A stretch of 64,000 bases of DNA from Xanthostigma xanthostigma (Eukaryota; Arthropoda; Insecta; Raphidioptera; Raphidiidae), in NCBI GenBank assembly GCA_963575645.1, contig OY754473.1, positions 9,858,001 to 9,922,000 of the forward strand, in the 5' to 3' direction. Positions 20,038 to 31,417 of this stretch are shown here, piece after piece; position 1 is the first letter of the stretch; each line of letters opens with the position of its first letter. Made by a program: the position numbers and the translations under genes. The notes beneath the pieces are model-generated. The model worked only from the letters and a program-made list of their open reading frames with translations. It was not told the DNA's origin and searched no databases.

Positions 20038-21830
20038 GTGAACTATGCCATCAGGAGCGGCGTTTGTTCTTTCCTATTTGATAAAGTGGAATTATCAAGT
20101 AAAGCCGGCATAAGTAATGACTGGAATGCCAATCGAATAAAGAAATGTCGAGCCCAAATTGAAGATTTTATCAATGGATTGAATCTTTGGATGAACCCGT
20201 TCGATACGAGCCTGCAGAAAGATTTGCTCTATAACATATCTTCTGGCGAATCCGCTCCCCCCAACGTCGCCGATTTTTTATTATCCGTTGAAAGAACGGG
20301 AGAAAAAATGCGAAAGGAGTTCATTGAAGATTGTGCCGGAGATAAGAACAAATTTTCAACTGCTGTCGTGCGAAAAACAAAAATTTTGAATTTTGATACA
20401 ACCATTAAAAAAGACAAATTCGGATTGGTGATAAAATCCAAGAAGTCAAAGTTCAGAAGGACCTCTTTGGGAGACTTTTAGCGATTTCGATGGAGAGGAA
20501 AGTCGACATAGCTAAGGTAATTGAATACCTTCTTTTCTCGTACAGCATTGCGTCGTAGTCATGAGTGCAAAAAGCTGCAAACAATATTAAAAGATCGATT
20601 CATAATCTCCGTCGACTTCTTAATTTTTTCAGGTTCTTACGTTTCCACTTACACCAATGCCACTTTCTATGTGTCACATTGATGGAAACATTCATAAAAC
20701 CAATAAAGCAGTTTTGACGAAAGAACTGGAACGTAAAGGAGACGACCATGCCGAACCGAATTCAATCGATTTCGCGGTTTACGATGGATTTGCAATGTTC
20801 TACGTTATGAAGCAAGTTCCAGGGAGTTTTAAAAAATTCAAAAAATAGCCTTGAAATATATTTTAACAGTGTGCTCAAGTTCTGCCGATAGGATAGATGT
20901 TATATTCGATGAGTAGCAAAAGCCATCGATCAAGACCACGGAACACTTATTGAGAAACAGTTTCTCAAATGATTTCACAATCACCGGAAGTGAGCAAATT
21001 CGGCCAAGCAATTTCAAAAATGAATTGAGAAAAGACAAATTTAAAACGGCTCTTGTTCATTTCATAATCGAACATTGGACTAGCAACGCTGCAGCGGCAA
21101 TAATGGGCCGAAAAATTGTGCGCGTCAATTTCGACAAATATTACAAGTACGTGTAGAAGGTACGTGTGTCGTAAGAACACGGTTGAGGACGATTTATCTT
21201 GTCCAGGACATGAGGAAGCAGATCCGAAAAAAATGGTTTACCATTTGTGTCACGTTGAATCACAAGCAAATGGCGTTATTAATTGCTCCGACACCGATGT
21301 GCTCGTGATAATGCTGGCAAATATGTGTCACTTGAAATGCGATATGCAAATTTGGATGGATTTCGGCACTGGTAAGGATATCGTCACTATGGAGCAGGAA
21401 ACTGAAATATTTTTTTTTTAAAAACATAATTATCTTGAAAATACTTGATTGTATATAGATAATTAAAAGTAACTTGCATGAAATCATCGTTTTGTTTATC
21501 TTTAACACAGTAAATATTCAAGTATCGAAAAAGTGTAAAAATGCAAATAGTTCGTATTGTAAATGTTGTTGAATTTTGACAGGAACCTCTCGAAGGTTCA
21601 TCAACATCACGAAAATTTACGAGGTGTTGAGCGACAAAGTGTGTCGTTCCTTGCCGGGCCTCCATGCACTGGCAGGCTGCGATTACAATCTCTCCTTTTA
21701 TCGCAAAGGCCAAAAAACTTCTTTGAAAATTCTGCTCAATTCAGAAAAATTTCAAGATGCCTTCACGAAGACCTTTGAGCAGAGAGAAGAGAGCTTTCGT
21801 GTGCTTGAGGAATTTATTTGCAGGTACAAT
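20038..21830 (+). pseudogene. XPG/PIN-like uncharacterised repetitive gene, copy 1, with two introns
   Basis: The N-terminal block (20038-20481) carries MNPFDTSLQKDLLYNISSG and a region ending RKTKILNF. After a frame change, KDLFGRLLAISMERKVDIAK ends at a donor (20517), with an acceptor at 20632 leading to VLTFPLTPMPLS. Acidic motifs follow in the order of an XPG/FEN1-like fold: VYDGFAMFYVM, HEEADPKKMVYHL (near 21210), CSDTDVLVIMLAN (near 21290). A second intron is 21372-21582; splicing gives MDFGTGTSRRFINI in frame, then LHALAGCDYNLSFYRKG (near 21660). It ends near 21830, where P-element sequence starts. Frameshifts make it a pseudogene. I recall similar uncharacterised arthropod proteins, with no established function; the nuclease reading is inference. 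Confidence 0.65.
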
Positions 21831-21844
21831 ATTATTTCTGCTCA

Positions 21845-22556
21845 TAACAAATGGCAATATACACTGCCGAACTAGTTTCCAATTTTGATAAGTTGTTCGA
21901 TATATTCAATTCTTCAACAACAACGGCAATGAAGATATTAAATAAACCATTTAGAGGGGATCCAAATCAACTTGAATTTTTAAATGAAATGCTAAACTTT
22001 CTCGACCAATTGCGTGTATGTAATAAAAATAATAAATTTATAAAAGTTTATAAATTGTTGGAAAATTTCTATTAATTCTTTAATTGGTTTGTGGAGAACT
22101 TTACATGAAGTAGGTTTTGGATATGTTTTTACGAGGCGCATTAATCAGGACGTATTGGAAAAATTTTTTTGTGCCATTCGGCAGCAGAGTGGGAATGCTA
22201 TAAACCCAACACCTATTCAGTTTATCAGATCTTTTCGAAAATTACTTATTGCAAGCTATACGCACACGAGAACGATGAATTGTGTAGATGATTGTAGTGT
22301 GTTACTGACGTCTCTGCGCGATTTTCAAAATCCAACACCTATCATTATCAATCTGCCCTCTCCGTTTGAAAATCCCATTGAAGGCTTCCGTGTTGATCAC
22401 TGTGATTATCGCAAGCAAACGTTTGCCGAGCAAAACGCTTTTAAATATGTGTGTGGCTATTTAGTGCATAGGTGTCTGAGGGTTCATTCTTGTGGTTTAT
22501 GTGTTCAATTTGCTAAAGAAGACGATAACTTGGACGAAAGTAATGTGTTCATTCAC
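21845..22556 (+). pseudogene. P-element/THAP9-like transposase, part 1
   Basis: The first block (21851-22075) matches the region before the C-terminal catalytic part of P-element transposases. After a frame change, LHEVGFGYVFTRRINQDVLE, FFCAIRQQSGNAINPTPIQF and RSFRKLLIASYTHTRTMNC follow (22089 to about 22270), the best conserved part of the family, including a catalytic acid in the QDVLEKFF stretch. A Cys/His block (YVCGYLVHRCL, CGLC) is near 22450-22510. The N-terminal THAP finger is absent. The hAT at 22565 interrupts the frame after FIHYKA; it resumes at 25058. Confidence 0.85.
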
Positions 22557-22564
22557 TATAAGGC

Positions 22565-25049
22565 TAGGGTGGCCAACCCGCGGCCCGCGGGCCGCATGCG
22601 GCCCGCCGACTGTCCACTTGCGGCCCGCAGAGCTGAGTAATTTTTTTTGAGAAAATTATTACGGGAGAATCGCGAGCACTGGCGCTCGGACACTGACGCT
22701 GCGGGCCGGTCCGCGCGGCGCGCCGCCCGCGCCAACGCATACGGATTGCGCAGGCGCGAAAATTGTGGTCTCGGCTGCGTTGTGCGTGGTCGCGGCATAT
22801 TGTTTACGTTGTTTATTATGATCGTTTGTTTGCAAAATTGCCTTTATTTCTTATTACTTTAATTAAGACTAAGTTATCGTCTGTTTTACGTGTCTACGAA
22901 TAGATATATTAGTGTGGTGTGCATTCGATCGCAATCTGTCGACCGATCTTACCGTTCATTTTGGTAAGTAATACCAACTGTTTTAAATTAATCTGTGATG
23001 ATTGCCGTTTTAGTTTCAATAGATTGAGCTTTATTTCATTTATTACAGTTAAAAGCATAAACCTACAATAATGGCGTCAACTAGTAAAAAAGTTGGACCA
23101 AAGAAAAGAAAAGTTACGGAAGAATTAAGAAGTTTTCAAGACAGGTGGACTGATAACTATTTTTTTGTGGTATTTAAAACAAAACCAATATGTTTAATAT
23201 GCAATATGTCGGTTTCTGTTATGAAAGAGTACAGCATTAAACGTCTCTACGATACTAAACATGCAAATAAGTTCGATAAGTACAAAGGACCAGGTCAATA
23301 GTTAAAAAAGAAAACTTTCTGCACATCAACAAATATTTACAAGAGCGAATTCAGAGTCAAAATGTTATGTAAAAGCGAGTTATGCAGTAGTTTCAATCCT
23401 AGCAAAAAAATCGAAACCATTCTCAGACGGTGAAATTGTTAAAGAGTGCTTGGAAAGTGTCGCTGAAATTCTATGCCCAGAAAAGAAGAAAGATTTCTCA
23501 AAAATAAGCCTATCTCGTCAAACTGTCAAACGTGTGGATGATATTGGAAAACATGTTGAAGATAAGTTAAGAAATCGTGCATCTGAGTTCATATATTATG
23601 ATCTGGCATTGGATGAAAGCACAGATATGACGGATACCGCACAAGTGGCGATCTTCATCAGAGGTGTTGATGCCTATTTTAATAAAACGGAAGAATTAGC
23701 AGCATTGTTTCCATTTAAGGACACCACAAAGTCGCGAGATTTATTAGAGGCCGTTCAATCAACAATCAATCGCTTTTCGTTACAACTAAACAACTTGTCG
23801 GGCTTAACAACTGATGGTGCTCCAGCAATGATTGGAAAACACGAAGGTTTGGTAAAACTGATTGAAAATGAGGCCTGTAAAGTTGGCAATACGTCGATGC
23901 TAAATTTTCATTGCATTATTCATCAAGAGAATTTGTGTGCCAAATCTCTCAAAATGGACCATGTTATGAAGGTAGTTGTCAAAATAGTGAACTTTATTAA
24001 GTCGAAAGGTTTGAATCACCGTCAATTCCAAGAATTTCTGAAGTCCTTGGAATCAGAATATGGTGATGTTGTATTTTATGCAGAAGTAAGATGGCTGACC
24101 CGTGCCAAAATGTTGAAAAGAGTTTTTGATTTGAGGCAAGAAATACAATCATTTTTTGAAAGCAAATCAAAACTATCTTTCAGAGTTTCAAGACGAAGAG
24201 TGGGTTTCCGACTTTGCATTTCTGGTAGATATAACAAGCCACTTAAATGAACTCAATACTCGTCTACAAGGCAAAGATCAATTGATTAATGACATGTTTG
24301 ATCTTATTTCTGCGTTTCAAATGAAACTTGGTCTTTGGGAACAGCAGCTACGAACTAAAAACTTCACTCATTTTCCTACACTTTTAGAGCGCCCAGATAA
24401 TATCATATCGGAGACAGCAGCGGCTAAATATGCACCTTTGACATCTGATTTAAAAATCGAATTCGAAAACCGATTCCATGATTTTAAAAAGCATCGTTTG
24501 CTTTTTTCCGCTTTTGCAACACCATTTTCTACAGACATAAGTTCCTTGCCGGGACATTTACAAATGGAATGTTGCGAAATGCAATGTGATGCACAGCTAA
24601 AAGAGAAATTCAATCAGGTTGGCTTGGAAGAGTTCTATAAAAACTATTTTGACAAGGAGAAATATCCTGCGTTTTACAAACATGCTCTGTTCATGACTTC
24701 ATTATTTGGAAACACTTACTTTGTGAACAACTTTTTAGTAGGATGAAGCATATCAAATCCCAAATGAGAGCACGGATTACTGACGTACATCTAGAAAACT
24801 GTTTGCGTGTAGCAACGACTTCAGTCGAGGTTAATATTGATGAGCTTAGTTCTGCTAAACAAAGTCAGATATCTCACTAATGTACTTATATTTTTTCAAT
24901 AAATTTTCTTACTAAGAAATTTGTTTTATTTTCAAAAACTTTTTGTGCGTTGGTTTATGGTTAGCTACATAAAATTTGGTAGTGCGGCCCGGTGCGAAAT
25001 TCTATTTCCGAATTTTGGCCCTGCTGTCGAAAAGGTTAGCCACCGATGC
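22565..25049 (+). mobile_element. hAT element (2485 bp) inside the P-element gene
   Basis: The 8-bp duplication TATAAGGC lies at 22557-22564 and 25050-25057. The ends share GGTGGCCAACC / GGTTAGCCACC. The left 200 bp is unusually GC-rich, with GCGGCCCGCGGGCCGC repeats. Removing the element restores IHYKAYATDESFFGKL in the host frame. Confidence 0.93.
23071..24880 (+). pseudogene. hAT transposase, GTF2IRD2/FAM200-like
   Basis: ATG 23071 begins MASTSKKVGPKKRKV, then a zinc-binding segment, PICLICNMSVSVMKEYSIKR. The catalytic RNase-H-like core shows ALDESTDMTDTAQ (first Asp), TTDGAPAMIGKHEGL (second) and FHCIIHQENLC (23900-23940); the insertion domain and EVRWLTRAKMLKRVFDL follow. The dimerisation tail, including CEQLFSRMKHIKSQ and ARITDVHLENCLRVATT, runs to 24880. 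Disruptions are a TAG at 23299, a frame change near 24160-24185 and one near 24725. Otherwise it is close to full length, about 600 residues. The name follows the vertebrate genes domesticated from the same lineage. Confidence 0.9.
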
Positions 25050-25057
25050 TATAAGGC

Positions 25058-25380
25058 ATATGCGACTGATGAATCATTTTTCGGCAAATTAAAAACACCT
25101 CACGAAAGCTTTTATTACTATATTATATACACACTAGAACAATTATTGTTTCTTAGTCATATTAAAAATTATATTTGTGAAAAACCTGGAATTAATATGT
25201 AGGTATAACTTGTTAAAATCGCAAGTACAATTTTCTCACCCTTGTCCAAATTTCCCACACGATTTTCTTTTAAAATTGTTCATTAGGTTAAGAATTTATT
25301 ATGTTTTAAAAAATAGCAACGCTGAATTTAGAAAGTCTCCCAAACGAAATAAGAAACTACAAATTTTGATGAATTTGTAG
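25058..25380 (+). pseudogene. P-element/THAP9-like transposase, part 2 (C-terminus)
   Basis: The frame left at 22556 resumes as YATDESFFGKLKTPHESFYY. After further frame changes the last block HPCPNFPHDFLLKLFIRLRI, then VLKNSN, reaches a stop at 25380. Both blocks fit the C-terminal end of THAP9/P-element transposases. AATAAA-like polyadenylation motifs appear at about 25450. Confidence 0.75.
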
Positions 25381-26064
25381 TTTTATTGTATTGTTTCTTT
25401 GTTGACATATTTTCGGGAGTATTACTTGTTTTTATTACTTGTATAGTATGGAATAAAAATAAAAAATAAAATGCTAAATGCTGTTTCTTTACAACGTCAG
25501 AAAGTGGCAACGTTGTTTAGAGTTTAAGTGACGCATGTGGCAAACACGAAAGTATCCAATTTAAAGGGACTGTGCGTTTCAAGGCCATTGAACGCTCGCG
25601 GCTTTTTATCAAAGGATTTTGATTGAGTGGCAACTCTGTACTTTCCTACTCTGTGGTTAAAGTATGGGATTTTTTTTAGGTACACTTGTTTTGCAACTAC
25701 AAAAATACGATTATGCCATACTGTAATAAATAATTTAAGTTTAATAAATTTGTACCTCTAAGACGTTTTAAAAAAACAGCCGTTTTTGAAATATGGCACC
25801 TCTTTTGCACTTCACTAGAAGTATAGCAAGTGCATAAATAGTTTTGCTGTACCTATTGTGAACTATTCAGGATTCAAGTGCCATACTGTAACAAATCGTT
25901 TTGCATAATTAAAAAAATCAACGTCTTTGCAGCAGTATGGCAGCTATTTGGAACCGTCGTAATGGTATGGCATTATGATTTTCGTGGATGTTTACTCGAA
26001 TATTGTCGTTTAAAAAAAAAACTATCCTGTAACAAATGTTTTAAAAAAATAATGCGTTTTAATT
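25381..26064. other. Non-coding, repeated GCCATACTG motifs
   Basis: No gene. Copies of a GCCATACTGTAAYAAAT-like motif or its reverse occur near 25714, 25882 and 26162, with TATGGCA/GTATGGC variants near 25793, 25935 and 25962. They may be subterminal sequences of the element whose tail lies at 26212. Confidence 0.4.
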
Positions 26065-26168
26065 AGTATGGCGGCCCATAGACCCGCCAAAAAAGTGGCC
26101 AGCCCTAAAATTATGATTTTCGTTTCTCAAATCACCTAATTCGACCCTTGAAGGGTCGCCGCCATACT
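26065..26168. repeat. Short inverted-repeat element, 104 bp
   Basis: AGTATGGCGGC at 26065-26075 is the exact reverse complement of GCCGCCATACT at 26158-26168. It looks like a small MITE or the end of one. Confidence 0.5.
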
Positions 26169-26211
26169 TGTAACAAATGGCGGATTTTTCTGTCATCATC
26201 TCCCAGTCATT

Positions 26212-26451
26212 TTGGTTCAATATAAACGTGCACGAATCCAAACCAATGAAATCAACTACAATGGAACACCGCATTTTCCTGAGAAAATTTCTCCCCCTGA
26301 AAATTATCAGCGAAAAAAATATTTTCAGCGTTGTAAACAATGTTATAAACAGGGAATAAGGAGGGAAACATATTGCTGCAAGAATTGCATGTCAAAACCT
26401 GCACTGTGTCCTGCACCATGCTTTGAAAGATGGCATACCGAAAATAATGTG
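26212..26451 (+). pseudogene. piggyBac transposase C-terminal Cys-rich domain, isolated fragment
   Basis: HFPEKISPPENYQ is followed by CKQCYKQGIRRETYCCKNC and CPAPCFERWHTENN with a stop at 26451. The Cys/His spacing is that of the piggyBac Cys-rich domain, as in piggyBac-3 (CHVCKNTRKR ... CSECDVTLC). No catalytic domain precedes it, so only the tail survives. Confidence 0.85.
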
Positions 26452-26454
26452 TAA

Positions 26455-27511
26455 TAATTATAAAATTATTATAAATTTTTTAGTCATTTATTTATTTTTG
26501 TTTGATTGAACTAACATTTCGTGTAAAACTCCCAAAAATACTTTGTTGCACACAAAAAATTGCTTATTTGAGTCATAAAACCTGTCATTTACGTTTTTAA
26601 ATTTTTGCTGTTGTAATGATCCACCCCGTACATGTTAGTTTCAGACAGCTATGATGGGAACTGCATAAATCTGTGAAGATAAGGCACAAGAATGCACTCT
26701 TATCATGGTTGCGTGGGTCTCTGGGAATCGCGGGCTTGGCGTGTTCTCAAAAGTAACGAAAAACCGCACCGATAAGACGACGGTGGGAAAGATAACGGTC
26801 GCAAAATCGGACGCGGGGAGCTAAAACGGGGAACGCACTAAGGGTTTGATTTGTCAGAGATTTAGGGAGACAGAAACTGACCAACGTTACGAACAGACGT
26901 GACTGACTATCAGACGTTAAGTTTTATTCAAAAAGTTCATCTAAATTATTAAGACAGTTATATCCACAAAGAAAAGTATTGAAATCTTTGAGTTCATGGG
27001 GAAGTGAATCGCTTCCAACGATCTGAAGTTATTTTAACGAAGAAGTTAAATTGAATAAGTGAGTGTGCGACGTGAGAAGTCACTGGAAGACTCCACCAGC
27101 CAAATACGAAGGACTTCAGATCATCAAAGGTCAGATTTTATACAAAGTTTTTTTTTTATTTTGGTTTACAATTTATTAAACTAGTTACTAATTATGAACT
27201 GAATGTGAGTTTTTTTTGTTTTGTATTTTATTGTTTGAAATCCAATACCCCCCAAGAGAACTGTCCGGGCTTGAACTCCGAACAGCTGGTCCGGACAAGA
27301 TCCCACACGTCGAACGTTCGGTGGTGGCACGCTACCCCTAGACCCCGTCAGGGCTAGGTAAGAGGACGCATCCCATCAGGGTGTGGTCCTGAGAGTTTAC
27401 GCGAGTAATAAACAATCAGAGAAGGGGCTATTACACTGTTATAGCCGCCATCGTCCCATTACTTAGTGTCTAGAGTCCGCTGGCGCCATGATGGTTAAAG
27501 ACGTAACCTAA
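26455..27511. other. Non-coding, possible LTR-derived sequence
   Basis: No gene seen. From about 26630 composition rises in GC and becomes LTR/leader-like. TGGCGCCATGATGG at 27481 resembles a primer-binding core, but no matching second LTR occurs in the window, so the identity is unproven. Confidence 0.3.
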
Positions 27512-27742
27512 TTAACCCTTTAACTGCTGCAAACGTGTTTAATCGTTTCAATTTTTCGGTCCTATTGTGCTGAACACGAGTTAACTCGTTTTACGAATTT
27601 GTTTCATCGCTGCTCCAAGCGTATATACTTTTTTCAACTGATATTTAATTCTATAGTTTGGCCATCTAGTGGCAAATAGTGGAACATCGTATTAGTGCAA
27701 AAAACCACCTGATTTAAGAATAATAAATAATTTAGTTGCTAG

Positions 27743-29470
27743 ATGTCCAAATACACTGTAAGTTTGTTCATCATGGCGGCTAGGCGGAACACGCGTTTTT
27801 TGACACAACGTGAAATTTTGCAAGAATTAGAAAATATTGGATCTGACGTTGATTTGTTTTCAAGTGATTCTGAATTAAGTGATTTTGAAAATGATAATTC
27901 TGATGATGATGAGGTTTTTGATGGCATTGAAGATGAAAATGTGCATATTATAAATAATAGTGACAAGTTTGAATGGTTTGCAGATGACAATTTTACACCA
28001 CGTGTTTTTGATTTTGATGATAGTGAGTCTGGACCTAATATTATAGCTGATGGTGAATTTAAAGAAATTGATTATTTTGAATTATTTTTGTCACATTCGA
28101 TAGTTGAAAAAATCTCTGAAACAACAAACAGTTTCTTTGATCAGACAGTACAAAATAAAGATTTGTCACCTAATACGCGTTTGACTAAATGGTCAAACAC
28201 TTCAGTTGAAGAACTTTACATTTTTTTTGCCGTTTCATTTCTTCAGGTGAGAAATAAACATTTATCTATAAACGAACATTGGTCAAACGATGCTTTATTA
28301 CGAAGTCCAATATTTTCACAAACGATGAGTCGCGACAGATATTTAAATATTTTGCGATTGCTTCACTTTAGTGATAACAACAATAACGACAAATTATACA
28401 AAATCAGACCAATAATTGACCACATGAAAAACGTTTTTCAAAAACATATGGTGCCATTTAAAAATCTATGCATTGATGAGAGTTTGATGCTTTTCAAGGG
28501 GCGACTTCATTTCAAGCAATATATTGGCTCAAAGCGAAGCCGCTTTGGAATAAAATTATTTATCCTTTGTGACTGTGAAACCGGTTACATACTAGACTTC
28601 ATTGTTTACTGTGGTGCGGCGACAGACATTACTGATAATTACAACTTAGGAAAATCAGGTGCTGTTGTAACTACGCTCCTGACTCCTTATTTAAAAAAAG
28701 GACACTGTTTGTTTGTTGACAATTATTATAGTTCGCCCGAACTATTTGCATTTCTACACGAAAATAGCACCAACGCCTGCGGAACCGTCAGAAAAAACCG
28801 CAAAAAACTACCAAAATTACCTAAAAAATTGATGAAAGGCGAAATAGAATATTTTCACACGGAAAGCATGCTGGTTTTGAAATGGATGGACAAACGGGAG
28901 GTTTACATTCTTACGTCTAAACACGATGCTGCTGTAAAACACATCGATAAATTTTCGAAAACTGGTGAGCAAATAAAAAAGCCTGAATGTATAATTGATT
29001 ATAATAACAATATGGGTTCTGTTGATCGTTCTGATATGTTACTAAGTTCGCTAACAAGCATGCGAAAAACCATAAAATGGTATAAAAAATTATTTTTTAG
29101 GCTTGTAGATATGGCCTTTTTGAATTCGTATGCAGTGTATAGTATGAAGAATAATGAGCATATATCTTTAGCTGAGTTTCAACTCAGGCTAATACGTCAA
29201 ATACTAGAAAAATATGGATCTCCAAAGTTTCACAACAAACGTGGACGATCTTCTGAAGAAAATCCGCTTCGACTTTCATCTCGGCATTTCCCATCAGAAA
29301 TACCAGCAACTACATCAAAAAAAAATCCTACTCGGCAATGTCATGTTTGCAAAAATACTAGAAAGAGAGAAATAAAACGTAAAGAAAGTAGATACATGTG
29401 TAGTGAATGTGATGTTACATTATGTATTGTTCCATGCTTTAGGGAATTTCATACAATAAAACACTTTTAG
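27743..29470 (+). CDS. piggyBac-3 transposase (575 aa, intact)
   Basis: ATG 27743 or the in-frame ATG 27773 (MAARRNTRFLTQREIL) could start it; the second has the better family fit. The N-terminus is acidic. Catalytic aspartates lie in LCIDESLMLFKGRLHFKQ (near 28470), LFVDNYYSSPELFAFL (near 28715) and NNNMGSVDRSDML (near 29010). The C-terminal Cys-rich domain is complete: CHVCKNTRKR, YMCSECDVTLCIVPCFREFH. No stop or frameshift was found. With intact ends and TTAA flanks, this is the best candidate in the window for a recently active autonomous element. Activity itself is inference. Confidence 0.95.
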   Translation: MSKYTVSLFIMAARRNTRFLTQREILQELENIGSDVDLFSSDSELSDFENDNSDDDEVFDGIEDENVHIINNSDKFEWFADDNFTPRVFDFDDSESGPNIIADGEFKEIDYFELFLSHSIVEKISETTNSFFDQTVQNKDLSPNTRLTKWSNTSVEELYIFFAVSFLQVRNKHLSINEHWSNDALLRSPIFSQTMSRDRYLNILRLLHFSDNNNNDKLYKIRPIIDHMKNVFQKHMVPFKNLCIDESLMLFKGRLHFKQYIGSKRSRFGIKLFILCDCETGYILDFIVYCGAATDITDNYNLGKSGAVVTTLLTPYLKKGHCLFVDNYYSSPELFAFLHENSTNACGTVRKNRKKLPKLPKKLMKGEIEYFHTESMLVLKWMDKREVYILTSKHDAAVKHIDKFSKTGEQIKKPECIIDYNNNMGSVDRSDMLLSSLTSMRKTIKWYKKLFFRLVDMAFLNSYAVYSMKNNEHISLAEFQLRLIRQILEKYGSPKFHNKRGRSSEENPLRLSSRHFPSEIPATTSKKNPTRQCHVCKNTRKREIKRKESRYMCSECDVTLCIVPCFREFHTIKHF

Positions 29471-29742
29471 AATATTGTGCGTGAAAAAAGTTTTTTTAAA
29501 AAAAAGTGAAAATTAATAAAATTTTAAGGTTCACACTCATTTAATTACCTACTGAAACTTTCTATTATATTCGTATTTATATAGTACGTACTCTTATTAA
29601 ATTGGCGGCGACCTCAAAATTTTATTATTCTCTTTTTAGTGTTTTTTTTTTTTTTTGAAAGAGGCTCATTTTTTTATATTTTTGAATTTGATTTTTTATT
29701 CGATTACTAAAAAAATAACTAATAAAATACTAATAAAAACAA

Positions 29743-29748
<6 letters not shown>

Positions 29749-29814
<66 letters not shown>
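29749..29814. repeat. (TA)n microsatellite
   Basis: About 65 bp of nearly pure TA, in the 3' non-coding region of piggyBac-3. Confidence 0.98.
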
Positions 29815-29820
<6 letters not shown>

Positions 29821-30334
29821 TAATCAAATAAAAAAATATCGAAAAAACGCAATTTGTAATTTTCTGATTATTTGTTGTAAGCAATTATAAGTATATGTAC
29901 AATAGATGTCATGTGCCGCTCGGTTAAAAAATAAACAGAAGTAAGGTAAGCGATTTGATTGCACTATTTCAGCACAGTAGGGAAAAAATGTTTGCAATAA
30001 TTTAGCAGTTAAATGGTTAAAGGTGCTGAATTAATCAAAGTTAAGTTTATTTAAGCAGAAAGAGTAAAACTATACTTCTAATATTCTAAAAATTACAAAA
30101 ACATAGTGTTAATTTTTGAACTTTACTTGTTTGTAAATCCTTTGAAGTTTGATATTTGACTAAATGGCAGGTATGTAATACTTAATTATGATGTTATTAT
30201 CATTCGATTGAATTGTATCTGTATGCGTTTCCGCGAAATGATAAAATTCAGTAATATTTTTCAATGTTTTCATTGTGATCCCATTTGGAGCCACAAGTAC
30301 TATACTTAATTTTTTTTTTATTAGGTATAGGTAA

Positions 30335-31417
30335 ATCGAATAAATTGGTTTGGAAGTTGTCTGATTTATCAAATCTACCATCAAGTGAGTTCGCTGTCCT
30401 CTTAGATGAAATTCCAACAGATAATGAATCCGTCATTTCCGGCGAAGATAGCGAGGATGAAGAAATTATTGAAAGAAATATGGAGATTGAAACCATAACG
30501 GAGATGGAGAATGAGATAAATATGGTGATTGATAATACTACAGGGAATGATATAAATGCAGATAATTCGGATTGGGATTCCGAAGATAATTTGCATTTGG
30601 CAGAGTTTTTGTCGCCATCGCTTCCGACAGTACAAAATATTCGGTGGACAAAATCAATAAATAATGTTGTCGTGCAAACGCCTTTTGCATAATCTTCTGG
30701 TCCTAATATACCTGATAACATTGAAAGCCCTTTGGATCTTTTCATTACATTATTTTCTGAAGAACTTTTCGAAAAAATTGTATTTGAAACAAACTTGTAT
30801 TGTACTCAAAAAAACGCAAAAAATCCTCACCCATCTACAACACTTGAAGAAATTAAATGTTTTATCGGGCTCAACATACTAATGGGAATCAAAAAGATGC
30901 CTAGCTATAAAGACTATTGGTCGGCCCGTACTGACCTCCGAGACAATTTTATTACAAATTGCATGTCAGGAAATCGCTTCAGCTGGCTTCTTGGACATAT
31001 TCACGTAAATAACAAATCATTACAACCCAAAAAAGGTCAAACTGGATATAACAAGCTATACAAGCTGCAACCAATGTTAGATAAATTGTCTGAAAATTTT
31101 GCAAAAATCTACAAGCCTTCAAAGTGCCAGTCAATAGACGAATCTATGATTCGATTCAAAGGCCGCATTTCGGTCCGACAATATATGCCACTCAAACCCA
31201 TAAAAAAGGGTTATAAAATGTGGGTGCGAGCGAACGAATCTGGATTTGTTTCCCAATTTCAAATATATACCGGGAAAGCTACTGATGGCAGCAGTGAACA
31301 AAACTTGGGACACCGAGTCGGTACGGATCTAACCAGGGAATTGGTTGGAAAAAATCACGAATTATACATTGACAATTCTGTGGTGTTACAATTATCAATG
31401 CAAAAAGATGGGATATA
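30335..31417 (+). pseudogene. piggyBac-4 transposase, N-terminal half
   Basis: It starts around LSNLPSSEFAVLLDEIPTD with an acidic stretch (SGEDSEDEEIIER). A TAA follows PFA near 30690; the frame then changes into 30732-31417 with LFITLFSEELFEKIVFETNL and LIGLNILMGIKKMP-type blocks. The first catalytic Asp is in QSIDESMIRFKGRISVRQYM. The second site reads LYIDNSVVLQ, with the residues normally after DN deleted. It breaks at MQKDGI, where a foreign insert begins; the C-terminal half is at 33754. It is closest in sequence to piggyBac-2 (shared PSYKDYW/PSYRDYW and KKPIKRGYK-like blocks). Confidence 0.9.

Larger units (their letters stand above)
27516..30016 (+). mobile_element. piggyBac-3, full-length element (2501 bp)
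   Basis: TTAA flanks both ends (27512-27515 and 30017-30020). The left end is CCCTTTAACTGCT; the reverse complement of the right end is CCATTTAACTGCT. The 3' non-coding part contains a long TA microsatellite (29749-29814). Confidence 0.93.

Noticed and set aside
29696-29884. Membrane-like peptide of repeated Ile-Tyr on the minus strand
   Set aside because: It is a translation of the TA microsatellite.
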